DNA from: Actinomycetota bacterium
GTDB taxonomy: Bacteria; Actinomycetota; Nitriliruptoria; Euzebyales; JAHELV01
Direction of reading: 5' to 3'
Assembly: GCA_019347695.1 (NCBI GenBank)
Contig: JAHWKT010000011.1
Location: 1-37,168, forward strand
Length of the DNA stretch: 37,168 nucleotides
In this document: positions 7,698 to 16,242 of the stretch, one piece after another
How positions within the stretch are numbered: the stretch's first letter is position 1
How the letters are laid out: the number at the start of each line of letters is the position of its first letter
Translations under genes and position numbers: made by a program
Notes under the pieces: generated by a model
Told to the model about the DNA's origin: nothing
Databases searched by the model: none
Seen by the model: only the letters and a program-made list of their open reading frames with translations

Positions 7698-8177
7698 ATG
7701 CCCGCCACCACCGACCTGAGCGACCAGCATGCCGACGTGGTCGTCCACTGCCGTCCGATGTTCACCAACTACGGCGGGCGGAGGCGGTTCAGCGGGCCGA
7801 TCGCCACGGTGTCGTGCCTCGAGGACAACGTCGTGTACGAACAGGCGTTGACGGAGGTGCCCGAGGGCACCGTCGTCGTCGTTGACGGCGGAGGGTCGCT
7901 GCGCTGCGCGCTGATGGGCGACCGCCTCGGCGGCATCGCCGTCGACCGCGGCCTGCCGGGCGTCATCATCAACGGCTGCGTTCGCGACACAGAGGAGCTC
8001 GCCAGGCTCGACGTGGCGGTCCTCGCCCTGGCTCCGCACCCGCGGCGCAGCGCCAAGCGCAGGCACGGGGCCCGCGACGTCCCGGTGTCGTTCGCCGGCG
8101 TGCTCTGGGTTCCCGGCCACATGGTGTACGGCGATCCCGACGGCGTGATCGTGAGCCCGCAGCCCCTGGCCGTCTAG
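7698..8177 (+). CDS. rraA: RraA-family protein (RNase E activity regulator / HMG aldolase-like)
   Basis: A 159-aa protein of the RraA fold. The core VVVVDGGGSLRCALMGDR, then GIAVDRGLPGVIINGCVRD, reproduces the conserved Gly-rich loop and the R-D pair of the family. In Escherichia coli RraA binds and inhibits RNase E; many actinobacterial members instead act as class II aldolases or oxaloacetate decarboxylases, where the Gly-rich loop and the Arg-Asp pair bind the oxo acid and the metal. Which applies here is open. Length is typical. It stands alone; the metal transporter operon starts about 150 bases downstream. Confidence 0.9.
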   Translation: MPATTDLSDQHADVVVHCRPMFTNYGGRRRFSGPIATVSCLEDNVVYEQALTEVPEGTVVVVDGGGSLRCALMGDRLGGIAVDRGLPGVIINGCVRDTEELARLDVAVLALAPHPRRSAKRRHGARDVPVSFAGVLWVPGHMVYGDPDGVIVSPQPLAV

Positions 8178-8256
8178 CGGCACAGGCCCGCTCCCACGCC
8201 CGCAACTTCGGATCTGCTGCTCAGCGGCGGCAGTATCTGCAGCGTCCAGCATTTTG

Positions 8257-8286
8257 TTGTTCGCCGTCAGCTGCGCCTCGTACGGT
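8257..8286 (+). promoter_or_regulatory. Candidate promoter of the metal ABC transporter operon
   Basis: TTGTTC at 8257-8262, an 18-base spacer, and TACGGT at 8281-8286, about 40 bases before the start of the binding-protein gene. The -35 lies in a short AT-rich patch that stands out from the GC-rich surroundings. No clear DtxR- or MntR-type operator was recognised. Confidence 0.4.
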
Positions 8287-8327
8287 CGTGGTGGACGTCT
8301 CCGACTTCACCGAGAAGTGCAGGTGTG

Positions 8328-9275
8328 ATGGCGCGAGCGCGACGACGAGGCCCGGGTGCCGGCCCGTGCGCGCTGTCCACGATCGCAGTGTTGCTCGCCA
8401 TCGTCGTCGCGGGGTGCACGCCGGCGGCGTCGCTGACTCCCGCTGACGACGATCGTGGCAGGACCGCCGTGGTCGCAACGATGAGCGTGTTCGCCGACTT
8501 CGCCGAACAGATCGGTGGCGAGTACATCGAGGTCTCCTCGATCGTGCCGGTCGGTGGGGATCCGCACACCTACGAGCCGACGCCGTCGGATGCGGTGCGA
8601 CTGGCCGAGGCCGACGTCGTGCTCGACAATGGTCTGGGACTATCGCCATGGTTCGAGCCGCTTCGTACGAACGTGACCGGGCGCACCGTCACGCTGACCG
8701 ACGGGATCGCCGACGAGGTACGACGGACCGCGGGGAAGCTCGACCCGCACATGTGGATGGTGCCTGAGTACGTGGCCCGCGGGTACGTGACAGCGATCGA
8801 GGAGGCGCTCGCGGAGGCCGTGCCGGAACTGCGCGGCGAGTTCGCGGCGAACGCCGAGGCGTTCCGCGCCGAGCTGACCGAGCTCGACGCCGAGATCTCG
8901 AATGCCATCGCGACGATCCCGCCCGCCCACCGCAAGATCGTGACCAGCCACGACGCCTACTCCTACTTCGCGGACTGGTACGGGCTGCAGGTCGTGGGGA
9001 CGATCTCCGGGGTCTCCACCGAGGAGGAACCCAGCGCGCGTGCCCTCGGCGACCTGATCGATCGGGTACGCGCGGAGCAGGTACCCGCGGTGTTCTTCGA
9101 GACGACGATCAATCCCGCACTCGCGGAGCGGGTGGCGCGTGACGCCGGCGTGGCGCTCGCCGACCCGTTGTACGGCGACTCCGTCGGTCCGCCCGGCAGC
9201 GGCGCCAGCGACTACACGTCGATGATGCGCGCCAACGTCCGCGCGATCGTCACCGCGTTGGGGGGGTCGCAATGA
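8328..9275 (+). CDS. Metal ABC transporter substrate-binding lipoprotein (ZnuA/MntA type)
   Basis: A 315-aa cluster A-I metal-binding lipoprotein that delivers Mn2+, Zn2+ or Fe2+ to the membrane complex. The signal peptide ends in a lipobox with C30 (VAGC). The four metal ligands typical of PsaA/MntC proteins are visible: H80 (GGDPH), H141 (DPHMW), a Glu in the STEEEPS loop (E232 or E233) and D284 (YGDSV). The lack of a long His-rich loop and the STEEEPS loop favour manganese over zinc, but this is not decisive. GTG at 8325 directly precedes the ATG used here. Its stop overlaps the ATG of the ATPase gene (ATGA). Confidence 0.92.
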   Translation: MARARRRGPGAGPCALSTIAVLLAIVVAGCTPAASLTPADDDRGRTAVVATMSVFADFAEQIGGEYIEVSSIVPVGGDPHTYEPTPSDAVRLAEADVVLDNGLGLSPWFEPLRTNVTGRTVTLTDGIADEVRRTAGKLDPHMWMVPEYVARGYVTAIEEALAEAVPELRGEFAANAEAFRAELTELDAEISNAIATIPPAHRKIVTSHDAYSYFADWYGLQVVGTISGVSTEEEPSARALGDLIDRVRAEQVPAVFFETTINPALAERVARDAGVALADPLYGDSVGPPGSGASDYTSMMRANVRAIVTALGGSQ

Positions 9276-10027
9276 CACTGACGGTGCGCGATCTCTCGGT
9301 CACCTACCACAACCGGCCGGCGATCCACAGTGTCGCGTTCGACGCACTGTCCGGATCGGTGACCGGCATCATCGGACCGAACGGCGCCGGCAAGTCGACG
9401 GTGCTCAAGGCGGTGATGGGTCTGGTGCGTCCAGACACCGGTACGGTCCGCGTCGACGGCCTCCCGATCGATCGGGTCCGCGACACGATCGCCTACCTGC
9501 CACAGCGCCTGGCGCTGGACTGGGAGTACCCGGCGCAGGTCCGCGACGTGGTGGCGATGGGCCGGCATGCGCACCGTCGCTTCGGGCGACGGCGGGGCCG
9601 TGCCGACCACGACGCCATCGCGTCGGCGCTGGATCGCGTAGGCCTGTCCGAGTTGGCGACGCGCCACATCGGCGAGCTGTCGGGCGGTCAGCAACAGCGG
9701 ATGCTCGTCGCGCGGGCGTTGGCGCAGGAGGCGTCGACCCTGTTGCTCGACGAGCCCTTCGTCGGCGTCGACGCCGCCACCGTGGCGTTGCTGTCGACGT
9801 TGCTCATGTCGCTGGCGGCCGACGGCGCGTGTGTGGTCGTCGTGCACCACGACCTGGCGACGACGGCGCAGATGTGCGACCACCTCGTACTGCTCAACCA
9901 GCGCATCGTCTCGCAGGGGCCGACCGCGCGGGTGTTCACGTCGGAGTGGCTCGATCGCACGTACGCCGTCGATCCCGGCGCCAGCGGCACCACCGCCAGC
10001 AGCTGGCAGGCAGGTCGCGGGTCATGA
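9272..10027 (+). CDS. Metal ABC transporter ATP-binding protein
   Basis: A 251-aa ABC ATPase that powers the adjoining metal permease. Walker A (GPNGAGKST) is at about residue 36, the Q-loop at AYLPQR, the signature LSGGQQQR, Walker B LLLDEP and the switch His in VVVHHD, all intact and in order. The sequence resembles the MntB/ZnuC group. It overlaps the binding-protein gene by 4 bases and is followed after 31 bases by the permease gene, so the three form one operon. Confidence 0.93.
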   Translation: MTLTVRDLSVTYHNRPAIHSVAFDALSGSVTGIIGPNGAGKSTVLKAVMGLVRPDTGTVRVDGLPIDRVRDTIAYLPQRLALDWEYPAQVRDVVAMGRHAHRRFGRRRGRADHDAIASALDRVGLSELATRHIGELSGGQQQRMLVARALAQEASTLLLDEPFVGVDAATVALLSTLLMSLAADGACVVVVHHDLATTAQMCDHLVLLNQRIVSQGPTARVFTSEWLDRTYAVDPGASGTTASSWQAGRGS

Positions 10028-10058
10028 CGTCCGCCAGCGCAGCGACAGGACCAGGATC

Positions 10059-11588
10059 ATGATCGACCTCCTCATCGACCCGCTCACGCAGTACGGGTTC
10101 ATGCGTCTCGGGCTGGCTGCGGCCGTGACGGTCGGCGTGACCTCAGCGGTGCTGTCGTGCCTGTTGGTCGTTCGCCACCAGGCGCTGCTCGGCGACGCGA
10201 TCAGTCACGCCGTGCTGCTCGGCGTCGCGGTCGGCTACCTGTTCGCGCAGACGGCTGGCATCTTCTGGGGGGCGCTGGTCGTGGCGGTCGCGTCCGGCAC
10301 CCTGATCACGTACATCGAGCGGCACTCGCCGGTCAAGCTCGACGCGGTGATGGGCATCATCTTCACCGCGACCTTCGCGGCGGGTCTCGCGCTGATCTCG
10401 ATCACCAAGCCACGCGGCATCGATCTGTTCCACATCCTGTTCGGCAACGTGCTCGGTGTGTCCGGGTCGGACCTCGCGCTGACCGTGGCCAGCGGGGTGA
10501 CCGTGCTCGTGGTGGTGCTGGCCCGGTTCCGTGCGTTCCACCTGTGGAGCTTCGATCCGTTGATGGCCCGGGCGATCGGCATGCGGGTCGGGGTGCTGGA
10601 GTACCTGCTCACCGGGCTGCTGTCGGCGACGATCGTGGCAGCGCTCCAGGCCGTCGGTCTCATCCTGGTCATCGCGATGCTGGTCACACCCGGCGCCACG
10701 GCGCTGCTGCTCACCACCCGGCTGCGCAACATGATGGTGGTCGCCGCCGCGGTGGGGCTGGTCGCGGCCGTCGGTGGGCTTTATGTGTCGTTCTACGTCG
10801 ACATAGCGTCGGGTCCGGCGATCGTGCTCGTCGCCACCGCCGCGTTCGCGCTCGCGTTGCTGTTCGCGCCGCGCCGCGGCGTGCTCGCCCGCACGGTGCA
10901 ACGTCGGCGCACCGCGCGTCGCGTGCTGACCGAGGACCTGCTCAAGGCGCTGTTCAATGCCGACGACCCGTCAGCGGTGACCTCGCTGGCCGCGGTGGGC
11001 ACATGGCTACGCGGGCGATCGACCAACTTGCGCTGGCTGCGGCGGCTGGTGCGCCAAGGATTGGTGGACCTCGACGCCGACGGCGCGCGTCTCACGACCG
11101 CCGGCCAGCGTGAGGCGCTGCGGATGGTGCGCACCCACCGGTTGCTCGAACGCTTCGCCCACGACGCCGACGGCGTACCCCTGCCGCAGCTGCATGACGT
11201 CGCCGAACGCCTGGAGCACGAGGTCGATCCGGCGGGCGTCCGCGATCTCGACCGGCTGCTGGGCGCCCCGCAGACCGACCCGCACGGCCATCCGATCCCA
11301 TCCGGTACCGGGCAGTTGCGTCGCATCGCCGGACGGCCGCTGTCGGATCAGCCACCCGGTGCGGCGGGACGGGTGGCAATGGTTGGCGACGACCGCACCG
11401 ACCTGCTCGAACGCATGGTGGACCTGGGCATCCTGCCCGACCAGGCCGTCACGGTGCTCAACCGCGCCGACGACACCCTGACGGTGCGGGTCGGCGAGCA
11501 CGACGTGTTGCAGGTATCGACCGATCTCGCTGACCGCGTCTACGTGGTACCCACCGACCGCGACGTCCCGACCGCTCCCGGCGTGTAG
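10059..11588 (+). CDS. Metal ABC permease fused to DtxR/MntR-like and FeoA-like domains
   Basis: A 509-aa protein in three parts. Residues about 1-280 are an ABC-3 family metal permease with eight or nine hydrophobic segments and the GDAISHAVLLGVAVGY motif. Residues about 289-410 match an iron/manganese-dependent repressor: a winged helix, then H360, E364, H379, E383, E386 and H387 at the spacing of DtxR ligands H79, E83, H98, C102, E105 and H106, with Glu in place of Cys102 as in MntR. Residues about 425-505 are an SH3/FeoA-like domain. The regulator half may sense cytoplasmic metal and gate transport, or control transcription from the membrane; both are inferences. Permeases of this fused kind are known in some phyla. 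No separate MntR gene is seen here. Confidence 0.88.
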   Translation: MIDLLIDPLTQYGFMRLGLAAAVTVGVTSAVLSCLLVVRHQALLGDAISHAVLLGVAVGYLFAQTAGIFWGALVVAVASGTLITYIERHSPVKLDAVMGIIFTATFAAGLALISITKPRGIDLFHILFGNVLGVSGSDLALTVASGVTVLVVVLARFRAFHLWSFDPLMARAIGMRVGVLEYLLTGLLSATIVAALQAVGLILVIAMLVTPGATALLLTTRLRNMMVVAAAVGLVAAVGGLYVSFYVDIASGPAIVLVATAAFALALLFAPRRGVLARTVQRRRTARRVLTEDLLKALFNADDPSAVTSLAAVGTWLRGRSTNLRWLRRLVRQGLVDLDADGARLTTAGQREALRMVRTHRLLERFAHDADGVPLPQLHDVAERLEHEVDPAGVRDLDRLLGAPQTDPHGHPIPSGTGQLRRIAGRPLSDQPPGAAGRVAMVGDDRTDLLERMVDLGILPDQAVTVLNRADDTLTVRVGEHDVLQVSTDLADRVYVVPTDRDVPTAPGV

Positions 11589-11612
11589 CCCAGTCGGTCG
11601 TCTCACGATCTG

Positions 11613-11663
11613 GGACCGCACTCCACGCTGGTGCCGGAGGTGCCTCCGCGTGGAGCACGGTCC
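11613..11663. terminator. Long imperfect hairpin between convergent operons
   Basis: Arms GGACCG-ca-CTCCACGC and GCGTGGAG-ca-CGGTCC pair over 14 base pairs with one internal 2x2 bulge around a 19-base loop; part of the loop (GGAG-GTGC-CTCC) can also pair. It lies 25 bases after the permease fusion and 128 bases after groEL ends on the other strand, so it can stop transcription both ways. There is no T tract, as is common in actinobacteria. Confidence 0.65.
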
Positions 11664-11790
11664 TCGACATGAGACCGGCTTCGCGCGCGCGGGTGGTCGG
11701 GGCGGGCAAACTGTCGTGTCGGGCAGTGGTAGCCGGGCACCCGACGCGACGCGCCTCGCCCCGGCGCCCGGCCACCGCGTGAACGCCGGT

Positions 11791-13476
<1,686 letters not shown>

Positions 13477-13490
13477 TCATGGCAGACGGA

Positions 13491-13517
13491 TGCGGCCGGA
13501 ACGATGATCCGGCCGCA
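13491..13517 (-). promoter_or_regulatory. Intercistronic hairpin between prmD and groEL
   Basis: Perfect inverted repeat TGCGGCCGGA - 7 bases - TCCGGCCGCA in the 77-base gap. It could attenuate read-through into groEL or protect the upstream mRNA end; there is no T tract, so it is not a classical full terminator. Confidence 0.6.
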
Positions 13518-13529
13518 CCCGTCGGTCGG

Positions 13530-13892
13530 TCACTCCACTGGTTCGAGGTCGAAGCCGATGTACTCGGCGGCATCCTCCGGGTTGGCGAAGAACAGGACGT
13601 TCTCGGTCTCGTCGTCGATGACCATGCGCCCGTAGTGGGTCGACATGACCTCTTCGAAGTCCGGCTGGCGGAACTCCTCGCCGATCGCCTCGGAGATCTC
13701 CTCGAAGTCGAACTCCATGCGGTCCTGCGCGTCGATGCGGACCATCGAGGGGTACTCGGTGACCTCGATGCCCTCCCTGCCCTCCATGACCTTGCCAATG
13801 ACGTAGCCGTTCTGGTTGTTCATCAGGGTTACGCCGGTCATGTTCGACGAGGTGCGGTTCTCATCGAAGTCGCTGGTCATCGCCTGGCTCAT
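13530..13892 (-). CDS. prmD: Propane monooxygenase coupling (effector) protein
   Basis: A 120-aa coupling protein of the MmoB/DmpM family. Such proteins bind the hydroxylase, tune the diiron site and control electron and substrate entry. The conserved pattern is visible: an N-terminal flexible stretch, VTLMNNQNGYVIGKVM, VTEYPSMVRIDAQDRMEFD, then IGEEFRQPDFEEVMSTHYGRM near the end. Length is usual. Its ATG shares one base with the prmC stop (TGATG) and is preceded by GGAGGTGA. Confidence 0.93.
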   Translation of the reverse strand: MSQAMTSDFDENRTSSNMTGVTLMNNQNGYVIGKVMEGREGIEVTEYPSMVRIDAQDRMEFDFEEISEAIGEEFRQPDFEEVMSTHYGRMVIDDETENVLFFANPEDAAEYIGFDLEPVE

Positions 13893-15019
13893 CACTTCAC
13901 CTCCTGCGGGGTCTCGAGGCCGAGATCGTCGAGGATCCCGGCGAAGCGCGCTCGCGCCTGCTCGAGGCTGTCCTCGAAGCGCACCGTCTTGGCCTCCGAC
14001 TGCGACCACAGCGGCTGCAGCTGGCGCGCGGCGTCCAGCACGCGAGGCGTCCACTCACCGAGCCACTCGTTCAACGTGGCCTTGTTGTGGTCCGCGTGGG
14101 TCTCGTCACCGGTGAGCATCGAGTACAGCTCCCGCGTGTACTTGAGGTCACGGTCGTAGTCGGCCTCACCGGCGCCCATGATCGTCGGCGTGACGAAGTC
14201 GCCGTGCGGCGCCGCCAGCTGCATCACGAGCCCGCTGCGGAACAGCTCGCCGACCAACGGCTCGAAGATCACATTGGCCACGAAGACGACCTTGGCCCAG
14301 TCGGGGATAGCGGTGATGTTCTCGACGACCTCGCGGACCGGCTGCCACTCCGAGCCCGAGTCCCAAATCTCCTGGTGGGCCTTGCCGTCGAACTCCTCGA
14401 TCTGATCGTCGAGCTCTAGGTTGTACAGGACGAGATCCTGCGCGAAGCGCAGCTTGTGCATCCCGTTGACCGAGATCGCGTTGTTGATCATGTTCGTCGG
14501 CGCGTCGCGCTGGGCGCGGACGAATGCGTGCATGCCCAGACCGTGCTCGATGTGCATCCACGCGCCGACGTGGCGCTCGACGAACGTCACCCACGCGCCG
14601 TTCCACCGGTCGAACGCCTTCTCGGACTTGGCGTTGTCGAGGTTGTACTGGATCTGGCGCACGACGTTGGCGTTGTTGCGGTAGATCGTGCGCTCCCACT
14701 CCTCGTTGGGATCCAGGAACACGTGCCAGTCGCTGGACTTGAGCTCGGTCCACTCCGCCGGGTACCCGCCGGGACCCTTAGCGAAGCCGTAGATCCAGCC
14801 CTGCGTCAGGTGCCGTGAGGGATCGGGCTGCACGTCGACGGTGACGTCCTCATACGTCGTCGCGCGCATCTTCGCAGGCTCGAAGTAGTTGAACGACCTG
14901 CTCTCCGAGCTCGGGAACGTCAGCGCGCCGGCCTCGGCATCGGTGAACTGCGGTCTGGGGACGCTGCGCTCGCCCTGCTTTTGCTGTTGCTGCGTGTCTT
15001 CCTTGGTGTCTTCAGCCAC
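13892..15019 (-). CDS. prmC: Propane monooxygenase hydroxylase small (beta) subunit
   Basis: A 375-aa beta subunit of a soluble diiron monooxygenase hydroxylase (MmoY/TouE family), the non-catalytic ferritin-like partner of PrmA in the (alpha-beta)2 hydroxylase. Visible family segments are RSFNYFEPAKMRATTYEDVT near residue 41, the W-rich DRWNGAWVTFVERHVGAWMH helix, then APTNMINNAISVNGMHKLRF. The first 25 residues are Gln/Lys rich and disordered. The GTG start at 15019 is preceded by AAAGGA. It lies 54 bases after prmB and overlaps prmD. Confidence 0.94.
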   Translation of the reverse strand: MAEDTKEDTQQQQKQGERSVPRPQFTDAEAGALTFPSSESRSFNYFEPAKMRATTYEDVTVDVQPDPSRHLTQGWIYGFAKGPGGYPAEWTELKSSDWHVFLDPNEEWERTIYRNNANVVRQIQYNLDNAKSEKAFDRWNGAWVTFVERHVGAWMHIEHGLGMHAFVRAQRDAPTNMINNAISVNGMHKLRFAQDLVLYNLELDDQIEEFDGKAHQEIWDSGSEWQPVREVVENITAIPDWAKVVFVANVIFEPLVGELFRSGLVMQLAAPHGDFVTPTIMGAGEADYDRDLKYTRELYSMLTGDETHADHNKATLNEWLGEWTPRVLDAARQLQPLWSQSEAKTVRFEDSLEQARARFAGILDDLGLETPQEVK

Positions 15020-15042
15020 TGCCGATCCTTTCTCGTCGAGCG

Positions 15043-15063
15043 CGCCGAGCCTGCCGCTCGGCG
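15043..15063 (-). promoter_or_regulatory. Intercistronic hairpin between prmB and prmC
   Basis: CGCCGAGC - 5 bases - GCTCGGCG, an 8-bp perfect stem just after the prmB stop and about 24 bases before the start of prmC. Confidence 0.5.
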
Positions 15064-15073
15064 GCGCCGTCGA

Positions 15074-16135
15074 TCAATCGAGGTCCTCATCGACGCTCGC
15101 GCTCACGGTGAACTTGTCGTAGTAGATCTTCCCTTCGTCGACGCCCATGCCCTCCAGGATCGGCATCGCCGCATCGATCATCGGCGGCGGGCCGCACAGG
15201 TACGCGGCATGCTCACTGAGGTCGTCTTCACGCCGTTCCACGACATCGGTGATCAGCCCGACCTCGCCGTCCCAGCTCTGCTCGTCCTCATCGGTCGGCT
15301 CGGACAGCGCGGGGACGAACTCGAAGTTCGGCAGCTTGTCCTCCAGCTCGGCCATCTCGTCGAGCAGGATCAGGTCCGCGGCGGTGCGCGCCCCGTAGTA
15401 GAAGGTGACGCGCCGATCGATGTCCTCTTCGACCATCGATGTGAGCAACGAGAACAATGGCGCCATGCCGGCGCCACCGCCGATGAAGATGATGTCCGAG
15501 TCGGACTTCTTGCGCAGCGTGAACGTGCCGTACGGTCCCTTGGCCTCGATCGTGTCGCCGGGCGACAACTCATCGTCCAGCAGACCGGAGAACTTGCCGC
15601 CGGGCAGGACCTTGATGATGAACTCGAGGCGATCGTCCGTCGCCGGGGTGTTCGCCATGGAGTAGGCGCGGCTCCACTCGGTGCCGGGGACGCCGAGGTC
15701 CATGTACTGACCAGGGTTGAACGCGACCTCAGGGGGATCGACGAGCGTGAGCGTGAGCTTGCGCAGGTCGTGGGTCAGCTCCTCGATCTCGGCGACCTCG
15801 GTCGTGACGTCCTGGATCGGCACCCCCGACTCGAGCATGTCCTCGTCCCAGTGCAGGACCTCGACCTCGGCGTCGCTGAACACGTGCGCGCGACACAGCA
15901 GGACGAACCCTTCCTCCTTCTCGTAGTCGGCGAGTGCGAACGTCGAGTAGTTGCGGTGCTGCACGTCGCCTTCGATGAGGAAGTTCTTGCATGCGGCGCA
16001 CTGACCCTCCTTGCACCCGTGGAAGAGCATGACGCCGTGGCGGAACGCGGCCTCGAGCACCGTTTCGTCCTCCGAGACCTCGATCTCCATGCCCGGGGGA
16101 TCCAGGTACACGCTGTGGGTCTTGGCGTCGGACAT
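15074..16135 (-). CDS. prmB: Propane monooxygenase reductase
   Basis: A 353-aa reductase that carries electrons from NAD(P)H to the diiron hydroxylase. The N-terminal 95 residues are a plant-type 2Fe-2S ferredoxin domain with ligands C41, C46, C49 and C81. The middle has the FAD signature WSRAYSMANT and the flavin loop KGPYGTFTLR. The C-terminal NAD domain has GGGAGMAPLFSLL and ends with LCGPPPMIDA. Domain order is that of MmoC/PrmB. The ATG at 16135 has a strong GGGGAGG 7-8 bases upstream. A long hairpin separates it from prmA. Confidence 0.95.
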   Translation of the reverse strand: MSDAKTHSVYLDPPGMEIEVSEDETVLEAAFRHGVMLFHGCKEGQCAACKNFLIEGDVQHRNYSTFALADYEKEEGFVLLCRAHVFSDAEVEVLHWDEDMLESGVPIQDVTTEVAEIEELTHDLRKLTLTLVDPPEVAFNPGQYMDLGVPGTEWSRAYSMANTPATDDRLEFIIKVLPGGKFSGLLDDELSPGDTIEAKGPYGTFTLRKKSDSDIIFIGGGAGMAPLFSLLTSMVEEDIDRRVTFYYGARTAADLILLDEMAELEDKLPNFEFVPALSEPTDEDEQSWDGEVGLITDVVERREDDLSEHAAYLCGPPPMIDAAMPILEGMGVDEGKIYYDKFTVSASVDEDLD

Positions 16136-16163
16136 GCACGTACCTCCCCGTGGTCGCCGTGCC

Positions 16164-16206
16164 CCGGGCTGCTCCGCTTCCGTTTCCCGGAAACGGAGCA
16201 GCCCGG
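16164..16206 (-). promoter_or_regulatory. Large intercistronic hairpin between prmA and prmB
   Basis: CCGGGCTGCTCCG and CGGAGCAGCCCGG form a perfect 13-bp stem around a 17-base loop that can fold again (TTTC/GAAA). It lies 36 bases after the prmA stop and 28 bases before prmB. There is no T tract. It could set the prmA:prmB mRNA ratio by stabilising the upstream message or by partial termination. Confidence 0.65.
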
Positions 16207-16242
16207 TCGGCGTCTGTTACTGCACCTCAGCGTTGACGGCGC

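Noticed and set aside
8178-8324. DtxR/MntR-type operator before the metal transporter
   Set aside because: No palindrome resembling known DtxR or MntR boxes was seen in this region.
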